5,887 nt of DNA from Bacteroidales bacterium. GTDB taxonomy: Bacteria > Bacteroidota > Bacteroidia > Bacteroidales > Bacteroidaceae. The position numbers and the translations under genes are program-made. The stretch covers positions 5,597 to 11,483 of the forward strand of contig JAUNIV010000048.1 of the NCBI GenBank assembly GCA_030523385.1, read 5' to 3'. This document shows, piece after piece, positions 1 to 5,887 of this stretch (within the stretch, counting starts at the first letter, position 1; the number at the start of each line of letters is the position of its first letter). The notes beneath the pieces are model-generated. The model worked only from the letters and a program-made list of their open reading frames with translations, did not search any database and was not told where the DNA came from.

Positions 1-3000
1 AGACATGACCAATCCACCAATGGTGCCTGCCGCCAACGGAAACCAGAAGGCTTCTTTTCCTTCGCCCACCATAAAGGGGATAAAACCCAAAATGGTGGAA
101 ACCACCGTGAGGAAGATAGGAACAATCTTCACGTTCCATGCTTTGGTGAAAGCGCACACCGGACGCAAACCAGGGAAACGCCTGCGAATGGCATTGTACT
201 CATTGAGTATATAGATGCTGGCATTCACCGTGATACCGCAAAGCAACACGAAGGAAGCAAAACCGCCTTGGTCGAAGTTCAAGCCGAAAAGATAGAACGT
301 GAGGAACACACCTATGTAGGATATGGGTATGACAAAGATAATGGCCAACGGTTGCTTCAGCGAATTGAACAAGATGCCGGAAGTAAAGAAGATGATGGCA
401 ATCACGATGAGCAATAAGGCATATTGCTTGTTGTCCTCCTTGCCCCAGCTCCAGTAACGTTCTTCGCTCTCCGCCGTATAGCCCATAGGAAGCAGTTTGT
501 TGAACTCTTCCAAATCTTTCTTCAGCAGTTTTCTGCCTTGCTCGCCCGAACCTATATACTCGTATTGCAGGCAAAGCCGGTATTGCTGGTTTTCTTTGGC
601 TACCTTTTGGGGAGACTGTCCTTTCTGCACGGTGGCAAAGTCTGACAGCTTATAGGCATGCCCGTTGATGGTGAAGGGTATGTTCACCAGTCCCCACACA
701 TCGTATGCCTGGCTCTGTACGGAAGAAAGTTTCAACTGTTCCGACTGGTTGTCGAACAGCACGTTGCCGCAATAGATGTCGCGCCCGAATACCGGCTTCA
801 GGGCTGCAAAAAGTTGCGTGGCCGTGATGTTTTCCTTAGCCATGCGAAACTTGTCCAGCTCCAGATAGAACTCGCTGTAGTCGTCTTTCCACCAAGAGAA
901 CTCAGAATTGACGGTCACTTCCTTGATGCGTCGGTGTTCCAACAGTTTTTCTTTCAGCCGTTCGGTCCAGTAGGCCAGTTCATCATAGTTATAGCCGTAG
1001 AGCTTCACGCGGAAACTGCCTGCACTTTCGCGCACATCGTTGCTGAATCCCTGGTCTTGCAGTCCATATACGCTCCAGCTTCCGCCTCCTAAGGTAAGGG
1101 CTTTGCTGATGATATTGGCTTTCAGCGTATAGGGGAAACCGCTCCGCTGGTTTTCCTTGGTGAAATATATCTGTATGCTGGCCTGACGTGCGCTGTAGAT
1201 ATAGGTCTGGAACTGCTTAATCTCGCGGAAATCGGTCAGATAGGTTTCCATCTTCTTTACCAATACGTTCATCTGCTCCAGCGTGCTTCCGTTGGGCAGG
1301 GTGGCATAGACAGAGAGTACCACTTCGCCTTCATCGCGATTGAAGTAACTGCCCTCGTACACCTTATCCACAAACAGGCGCAGACTGCCGCCCAATGCTT
1401 TATCTACTATCGGCTTCACCTTTTCCTTGTAGGTGGAATTGTCGAATGTCTTGTTATAGAACTCCACCCAACGGCCTTCGCCTTCCAACTTATCGGGCAG
1501 CATGAACACCGGCAAGCCGAATCCCAATAACAGCAACAGGCAAGCGGCCACGCGGTAGCGGCACATATAATAAATCAATCGCTGATAGAATCGAGTGAAC
1601 CGGACAGCCATGCGCTTCACGAATGTGCGCCTCAGCCGGAAACGACGATTACCGGACTTACGCACAATGGGTTTGGCTTTCTTCTCCAGTCCTATCTTGT
1701 CTATCATGGATGGAACAAAGAACAAAGCTACGAAAAGCGACACGGCCAAATTGATGATAACCACGGCGGCAAAGTCCTGCAAGTTGAGACGTATCTTTTC
1801 ATCCAAGAAGAAGATGATGACCAACGCGCCAATGGTGGTGAGCGTGGCGGCCAATACGGACACAAAGGCTTTCAGGTTCCGGCGGTGCAGGATGTGGTCG
1901 GTCATAACGATGGTGTTGTCTATCACCAGATTCAGCGAGATGGTGATGCCTGCCAGCGAATAAAGCTGCATCTCCAGCCCGAAAGCATAGTAGAAGATAA
2001 CCGCCACGGCTATGTTTACGGCCAGACTGGTGACAATCAGCAAGAGATAACGCAGATTGAGCGTGATGACCAACACAAAGAGCAAAAGGATGAGTACCGT
2101 AAGCCCGGTGCGGAAGTAAATCTTGTTCAGTTCCTTCTGTATATACTCCGTAGCGTCATATCCGATGTGTACTTCGTAGCCTGCGGGCATTTCCTGTTCC
2201 AACCGGTACATCAGTTCCTTCACTTGCTTGCTCAAGTTCAACTGGTTGGCTGTTTCGTCGGCCGTGATATACAAGTAGATGGAGTTCAATCCGTTGATTC
2301 GGTAGTAGCTTTGCGGACGTTCTTCCACGTGCGTCACATTTATCAGCTTATCCAGTGTGACGATGGTTCCGTCTGCCGCCTCCAACTGTATGTTCCACGG
2401 TTCAAACTCCAGTTCGCGATCGGTAGAAGTACGCACCAGCCGGAGCCATTCTTTACCGTCGGTGCCTTGTTCGATGGAGCAGATGCCCAGGAACTCTTTC
2501 TCATAATGCCGGTTGATGGCAGCCTGCACGTCCGTGAGCGTAATACCCATGCGCGACAAAAGCCTGCTGTCATACTCCAGTTGCCATTCCATAGGGGTGG
2601 CACCGTTCAGCTCTACCTTATAGATACCTTTCAGCTGTCCGAGCACGGGCTTGATATTCTCTTCGGCATACTGTTGTATCAAGATGGGATTGGCAGGTGC
2701 ATTGAGCGTGTAGGTGATAAACGGTTTCGCCGCCTTGTCGTCCGACTGGCGGGCGGTGATTTGCGGATAGCTCACTCCATCGGGAAGCTGTGGCCACGTC
2801 TGTCTGATGATGGTGGATACCTCAAAACGGGCGGCATCCACATCGGCATGTTTATCCAACTCCAGCGTGATGCGTCCGCTTCCGTTGTCGGATGTAGAGT
2901 TGATATTCTTAATGCCTTTCACACGCGCCAACATGGATTCCAGCTTGCTGGTCACTTCGGCTTCTATCACCCGCGAGGCATTGCCCGGCATGGAGAAAGA

Positions 3001-3135
3001 GATGGTCAATGAAGGCAGCGTGCGCGAAGGTGCCAACTTGACCGGAAGCAAAGGCACCAGCACCACTCCTATCAGTGACAGACAGACAAATGCCACAATC
3101 AGAGTGAACGAGGAGAAGTTACGGGGAGCACTCAT
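1..3135 (-). CDS. Efflux RND transporter permease, second of two (3' end outside window)
   Basis: This is an AcrB-type inner-membrane RND permease. I translated the whole span: 1045 codons without a stop from ATG 3133-3135 to the left edge, where the frame enters TM12, so only about 15-35 residues should be missing. TM1 is about 9-29, followed by a periplasmic porter/docking domain (30-340). TM2-TM6 are about 345-361, 364-385, 392-412, 424-444 and 454-475. A strongly basic cytoplasmic loop (485-528) leads to TM7 (528-546), then the second periplasmic domain (547-900). TM8-TM11 are about 905-923, 928-948, 956-977 and 1001-1022. TM4 carries D406-N407 where AcrB has Asp407-Asp408. TM10 has GITVNAS (967-973) with N971 at the AcrB Lys940 position. 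TM11 has K1003 for Arg971, and T1010 matches Thr978. It is the distal gene of the block, joined to the channel gene by an ATGA overlap. The substrate is unknown; the altered relay suggests a role distinct from the first permease, possibly as partner in a mixed trimer. Confidence 0.96.
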   Translation of the reverse strand, partial: MSAPRNFSSFTLIVAFVCLSLIGVVLVPLLPVKLAPSRTLPSLTISFSMPGNASRVIEAEVTSKLESMLARVKGIKNINSTSDNGSGRITLELDKHADVDAARFEVSTIIRQTWPQLPDGVSYPQITARQSDDKAAKPFITYTLNAPANPILIQQYAEENIKPVLGQLKGIYKVELNGATPMEWQLEYDSRLLSRMGITLTDVQAAINRHYEKEFLGICSIEQGTDGKEWLRLVRTSTDRELEFEPWNIQLEAADGTIVTLDKLINVTHVEERPQSYYRINGLNSIYLYITADETANQLNLSKQVKELMYRLEQEMPAGYEVHIGYDATEYIQKELNKIYFRTGLTVLILLLFVLVITLNLRYLLLIVTSLAVNIAVAVIFYYAFGLEMQLYSLAGITISLNLVIDNTIVMTDHILHRRNLKAFVSVLAATLTTIGALVIIFFLDEKIRLNLQDFAAVVIINLAVSLFVALFFVPSMIDKIGLEKKAKPIVRKSGNRRFRLRRTFVKRMAVRFTRFYQRLIYYMCRYRVAACLLLLLGFGLPVFMLPDKLEGEGRWVEFYNKTFDNSTYKEKVKPIVDKALGGSLRLFVDKVYEGSYFNRDEGEVVLSVYATLPNGSTLEQMNVLVKKMETYLTDFREIKQFQTYIYSARQASIQIYFTKENQRSGFPYTLKANIISKALTLGGGSWSVYGLQDQGFSNDVRESAGSFRVKLYGYNYDELAYWTERLKEKLLEHRRIKEVTVNSEFSWWKDDYSEFYLELDKFRMAKENITATQLFAALKPVFGRDIYCGNVLFDNQSEQLKLSSVQSQAYDVWGLVNIPFTINGHAYKLSDFATVQKGQSPQKVAKENQQYRLCLQYEYIGSGEQGRKLLKKDLEEFNKLLPMGYTAESEERYWSWGKEDNKQYALLLIVIAIIFFTSGILFNSLKQPLAIIFVIPISYIGVFLTFYLFGLNFDQGGFASFVLLCGITVNASIYILNEYNAIRRRFPGLRPVCAFTKAWNVKIVPIFLTVVSTILGFIPFMVGEGKEAFWFPLAAGTIGGLVMS
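3132..3135 (-). other. ATGA stop/start overlap between channel and second permease
   Basis: On the minus strand the bases 3135-3132 read ATGA. ATG (3135-3133) starts the second permease and TGA (3134-3132) ends the channel gene. Such overlaps usually mean translational coupling by a terminating and restarting ribosome, which would tie permease output to channel output. The reading is direct; the coupling is inferred. Confidence 0.9.
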
Positions 3136-4631
3136 CGATACATTCCTGCATTAAAGTCAAACTTGTCGGACAGCGAGAAACCGCTCTCGAAATCGTGCAG
3201 CGTGAGCTTCCGTATCTTGTAATAGTTCAGCCAATAGTTCTGCAAAGCCGATATGTAGTTCTTCTGCGCTTCCTGCTGACGGTTCAGCGAGAGGGTCAGG
3301 CTGTTCACGTCTGCCTTGCCGATGATGAAACGCTGACGGGTTTGCTCGTAAGCCAATACGGCCAGGTCCAATGCTTCTTCGGCACTGGTTATCAGGTCCT
3401 GCTGAATGTTGAAGTCATTCACGGTCATAATCACCTCTTCTTCTACGTTCAGCTCTTCCTGACGGGCAGCAATCTTCACCACGTTCAGATTGTTTTTGGC
3501 CATGTTGTACTTTCCTTTACGCACGCCCCAGTCTATCAAAGGGATGGATACACTGACCGATACCAAGTCCTGCTGCAAGGGATGCTTGTAGGCATCGCCT
3601 ATCCGATCTGCCACCTGGTTGAAACCTACACTGGCATTAAAGCTGGCATTGAAGCGTGATTCCTTACGGGTTTTATCGACATTCTGTTCCGCTTCCAGCA
3701 CGTTTTGGCGTTGTTCCAAGAATGTGGGGTTGTTTTCTTTGGCTTTCATCAAAGCATCGTCCACCGGAATCATCCTGTGCATGGGGCGGGCAGGAAGTTC
3801 CAACTCGATGACGGTGTTCTTATCCAGATTCAGGAACGAAGCCAACGAGAACATGGCACGCTTCAAGGCTATCTGTGCGTTCTCCAATGTGTTGTGGGCA
3901 TTCACCTTATCCAGTTGCAACGTCAGCAAGTCGGCACGCGAGATGGCTGCTATCTTATGACGTTGTAACCCGATGCTGTAGAGCGTATCGCTGGAAGCCA
4001 CATTCTCCTGCGCCAACCGATAGTCTGCCTGCGCCATGGCCAAGGCAAAGAAATAGGAAACAGCCTCTTCGGACACCACTTCCGTGTTATAGACAAACTG
4101 CTTCTTTACCTTTTCATACTTCAGCGGTTCTATCTTCCGGTCCCATCGGAAAGCATTGTAACCCAACAATGATTGCTGATAACCCACACGGATGGGGATG
4201 GTGGAATATTGCGTGGACTTTATCTCACCGAAGTTGCGCATGAAGTCCAGTTCCGAATTGATATAAAACGTACCGCCCGTGAGGTCCAGGTTCTGCTGGA
4301 TACTCAGTCCGCCCGAAGCACTGAACATCTGCTGTTCCCTATACACATCGGTATTGGTATTCGAGTCATAACGCTGCGTGATGTAACGGTAATATTGCGC
4401 CGGAGTAAGATTCAGCGTAAGGCTGGGCAGGCGGTTTGCCTTATAAGTGCGATACTCCCAGTAGCCCGACAAATAGAGGTTCTGATACCTGAATGCCGAC
4501 AACGAACTGTCGTTGGCTATCTCAATGGTGCGCTGCAAGTCCAGTCTGACCACCTGCTGTGCCTTCACTCCTGCCGACAAAAGGCAAGCCAATATCCATA
4601 TACTAATATGATAATGTTTCATTGCTGTCAT
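3132..4631 (-). CDS. TolC-family outer-membrane efflux channel protein
   Basis: This is the outer-membrane exit duct of the pump, expected to form a trimeric beta-barrel plus periplasmic helical tunnel. It is complete at 499 aa, a normal length. A signal peptide ends near VKA|QQ (22-26), with a hydrophobic core about 9-20. The mature protein shows the two-fold outer-membrane efflux protein (OEP) repeat: long helices about 27-66 and 165-265 around strands 105-157, then helices 290-325 and 370-470 around strands 328-366. PLIDWGVRKGKYNMAKNNL (364-382) is a typical second-repeat motif. QRHKIAAISRADLLTLQLD (223-241) and QRFIIGKADVNSLTLSLNR (433-451) are matching positions of the two repeats. The start is ambiguous: ATG at 4629-4631 overlaps the upstream permease by 29 bp, while ATG at 4620-4622 (Met4) overlaps by 20 bp and gives a more usual MKHYH... 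signal peptide. Neither has a clear Shine-Dalgarno. The stop overlaps the next permease's ATG. It lies between two permeases, so it probably serves one or both. Confidence 0.96.
   Translation of the reverse strand: MTAMKHYHISIWILACLLSAGVKAQQVVRLDLQRTIEIANDSSLSAFRYQNLYLSGYWEYRTYKANRLPSLTLNLTPAQYYRYITQRYDSNTNTDVYREQQMFSASGGLSIQQNLDLTGGTFYINSELDFMRNFGEIKSTQYSTIPIRVGYQQSLLGYNAFRWDRKIEPLKYEKVKKQFVYNTEVVSEEAVSYFFALAMAQADYRLAQENVASSDTLYSIGLQRHKIAAISRADLLTLQLDKVNAHNTLENAQIALKRAMFSLASFLNLDKNTVIELELPARPMHRMIPVDDALMKAKENNPTFLEQRQNVLEAEQNVDKTRKESRFNASFNASVGFNQVADRIGDAYKHPLQQDLVSVSVSIPLIDWGVRKGKYNMAKNNLNVVKIAARQEELNVEEEVIMTVNDFNIQQDLITSAEEALDLAVLAYEQTRQRFIIGKADVNSLTLSLNRQQEAQKNYISALQNYWLNYYKIRKLTLHDFESGFSLSDKFDFNAGMYR
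3144..3147 (-). promoter_or_regulatory. Possible Shine-Dalgarno (AGGA) for the second permease
   Basis: Minus-strand AGGA lies eight bases upstream of the ATG at 3135, inside the last codons of the channel gene. It is the only purine-rich match near this start and supports it, but the motif is short, and Shine-Dalgarno sequences matter less in Bacteroidota, so it may be chance. Confidence 0.35.
4603..4631 (-). other. Coding overlap between first permease and channel gene
   Basis: The last nine codons of the first permease and its TAG stop are also read in another frame as the start and signal-peptide coding region of the channel gene. The overlap is 29 bp with the first ATG or 20 bp with the second (4620-4622). 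It leaves no room for a terminator or separate promoter between the genes and indicates one transcript. Confidence 0.85.
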
Positions 4632-5887
4632 GTTTTCTATATATAAACCAATAGATTAAAGGAATAATAAACAAGCTGACGAGTGTTCCCACCACCATCG
4701 AACCAATCATGGCTATGGAAAGCGGTTGCTGCATCTCCGACCCCATGTCTGAGGTGAAGAGCAAAGGCACCATGGCAAAGATGGTGGTAAGCGAAGTCAT
4801 GATAATAGCCCTCAGACGCCGTTTGCCTGCCGTATGGATGGCTTCTGTCAGCGGCATCCCTGTCTTACGCAACTCGTTGATGGCATCCAACTTCAGGATG
4901 GAGTCGTTCACCACAATACCGCAAGTCACAATAATACCGATGGCCGACATCAGGTTCAGCGTATGTCCGCATATCCACAAAGTGAGCAAGGCAAAAGCCG
5001 TATCAATGGGGATTTCAATCAATACGATGAGTGGTTGCAAAAAGCTCTCAAATTGGGCGCAAAGGATGAAATACATCAGCAGCAAAGATACGAACAGTAT
5101 CACTGTCAGCTCGCCCATCATCTTCTTGTTGGAAAAGAAACTGCCCGAGAAATCTACTTCCCAATCCTTGTCTTCTTCCACTACCTGTTTCACACGATCC
5201 ATCAGTTGCGGAGCGTTCTTCACTTCATAGAAGCTGAGCGGAATATATTCGCCGTTCTTTCCGGCCGTAATGCTTTTCAGGTCTTCGCCCGGCAAGACAG
5301 TCACCAGTTCCTTTAGGGGCACATAGTTCACCGCACCTTTCTCGTCGGCCTGAGTCTGCACCAATGTCTCGGCCAGTACCCGATCCACGCTCCTCTCCTC
5401 GCCTGCTATGCCGATGGGCAGATATTGCTGGTATGACCGCAAGGTGGAAATCTTGTTTTCTTTGAAAGCCGTGCGGAGCACCCGGGTAAGTTCTGTGTAA
5501 GACACCTTATAGAGCAACAGTTTCTCGCGGTTCACCATCAGGTTCATCTGACGACGGAAGGCAATGCCCGACGGTGCTTTCTCTGCCACCCGGGTTATCT
5601 GTTTTTCCAATAACTGCAAGCGTTCTGCTTCGGGTGCCTGAGTCTTGTTGGCAGGATTCAGTTCCGCCACCACATCCGGCTCGCTGGTTACAAACAGTTT
5701 CTCGAAAATGGTTTCGGGCGGAGAAAAGATGACTACTGCCAACGGATAGCGAGCCGCCAATTCCTTCTCCAGCATTTCCTGCAAAGGAGCAATGTCAGCC
5801 GGACTTTCTGTCTTGAAATAAAGTTCTGCCTCCGTAGAAGAAAGTTCGCTTCCCCCGTTTAGTATATAGTCTTGCATACCCACATAC
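4603..5887 (-). CDS. Efflux RND transporter permease, first of two (C-terminal part; 5' end outside window)
   Basis: This is the C-terminal half of an AcrB-type inner-membrane proton/drug antiporter. The frame is open to the right edge, and the GTG at 5881-5883 is an internal Val, not a start; 427 residues are visible, and a full-length family member (about 1000-1050 aa) would have roughly 600 more. Counting that Val as 1, residues about 15-245 are periplasmic porter and docking domain, including the family-like stretch MVNREKLLLYKVSY (116-129). Five membrane helices follow, TM8-TM12: about 257-275, 283-305, 310-330, 358-377 and 389-414. AQFES (276-280) and GIVVNDS (322-328, TM10) are RND hallmarks. 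N326 lies where AcrB has the relay Lys940; R356 and T363 match AcrB Arg971 and Thr978. The Asp pair of TM4 is out of view. The stop is TAG at 4603-4605, inside the start of the channel gene. The substrate cannot be read from the sequence. The family call is secure. Confidence 0.96.
   Translation of the reverse strand, partial: YVGMQDYILNGGSELSSTEAELYFKTESPADIAPLQEMLEKELAARYPLAVVIFSPPETIFEKLFVTSEPDVVAELNPANKTQAPEAERLQLLEKQITRVAEKAPSGIAFRRQMNLMVNREKLLLYKVSYTELTRVLRTAFKENKISTLRSYQQYLPIGIAGEERSVDRVLAETLVQTQADEKGAVNYVPLKELVTVLPGEDLKSITAGKNGEYIPLSFYEVKNAPQLMDRVKQVVEEDKDWEVDFSGSFFSNKKMMGELTVILFVSLLLMYFILCAQFESFLQPLIVLIEIPIDTAFALLTLWICGHTLNLMSAIGIIVTCGIVVNDSILKLDAINELRKTGMPLTEAIHTAGKRRLRAIIMTSLTTIFAMVPLLFTSDMGSEMQQPLSIAMIGSMVVGTLVSLFIIPLIYWFIYRKHDSNETLSY

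Noticed and set aside
1885..3012. Long open frame on the plus strand (375 codons) opposite the second permease
   Set aside because: It is in the antisense frame whose codons line up with those of the permease, where stops arise only opposite TTA, CTA or TCA codons, which are rare here; its own stop lies opposite a TCA Ser codon. The permease reads as one continuous RND protein across the whole span, and the antisense translation resembles no protein family I know.
1..3135. Frameshift or broken second permease, since shorter minus-strand frames occur in this region
   Set aside because: Reading every codon from 3135 to 1 gives uninterrupted sequence with all expected helices through TM11 and the beginning of TM12. 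The gene is intact and simply lacks its stop because the window ends.
4584..4631. Possible lipoprotein signal (ILAC, Cys16) in the channel protein
   Set aside because: Leu at -2 is a poor lipobox residue, and cleavage before Cys16 would leave a very short hydrophobic core, especially from the second Met. A signal peptidase I site at VKA|QQ fits better. It is not excluded, since some channels of this class are lipoproteins.
4632..4675. A/T-rich stretch before the channel gene as an internal promoter
   Set aside because: It includes TATATATA-like sequence, but it lies in the permease coding region, encodes the last membrane helix and tail, and lacks the TTTG boxes expected of a Bacteroidota promoter (TAnnTTTG at -7, TTTG near -33).
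3195..5316. Several plus-strand open frames of 87-173 codons opposite the channel and first permease
   Set aside because: All lie antisense to well-recognised family proteins, overlap one another in different frames, and show no signal peptide, domain or ribosome-binding support. They are shadows of the coding strand.

Overview
The window is one solid block of genes, all on the minus strand, belonging to a tripartite RND (resistance-nodulation-division) efflux locus. Transcription runs from the right edge to the left edge. The order is the C-terminal part of a first RND permease (4603-5887, start lies beyond the right edge), a complete TolC-family outer-membrane channel (3132-4631), and a nearly complete second RND permease (1-3135, stop lies beyond the left edge).

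The genes overlap. The first permease shares 29 bp with the channel gene (20 bp if the channel starts at its second ATG), and the channel shares an ATGA overlap (4 bp) with the second permease. No intergenic space is left, so there is no room for a terminator, riboswitch or operator between genes. The operon promoter and any regulator must lie to the right of the window. I see no RNA gene, insertion sequence, CRISPR array or notable repeat.

The source is probably a member of the Bacteroidota (Bacteroides or a relative). The reasons are the roughly balanced base composition, A/T-rich gene starts with weak or no Shine-Dalgarno sequences, the protein style (for example the MKHYH... signal peptide and the wording of the RND motifs), and the permease-channel-permease layout, which I recall from that phylum. 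This is an inference, not a database result.

The proteins would work as one pump. RND permeases sit in the inner membrane as trimers and use the proton gradient to capture substrate from the periplasm or outer leaflet. The TolC-like trimer carries it across the outer membrane. A periplasmic adaptor (membrane fusion protein) is normally required and is not in view; it would be expected upstream of the first permease. The two permeases could be subunits of a mixed trimer (the known precedent is MdtB/MdtC of enterobacteria) or two alternative pumps sharing one channel. The sequence does not name the substrate.

The observation most worth checking is that the second permease departs from the AcrB-type proton relay: Asp-Asn in place of Asp-Asp in TM4, Asn in place of Lys in TM10, and Lys in place of Arg in TM11. 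Otherwise this is a recognisable, well-known class of system, and I find no convincing evidence of an undescribed one.
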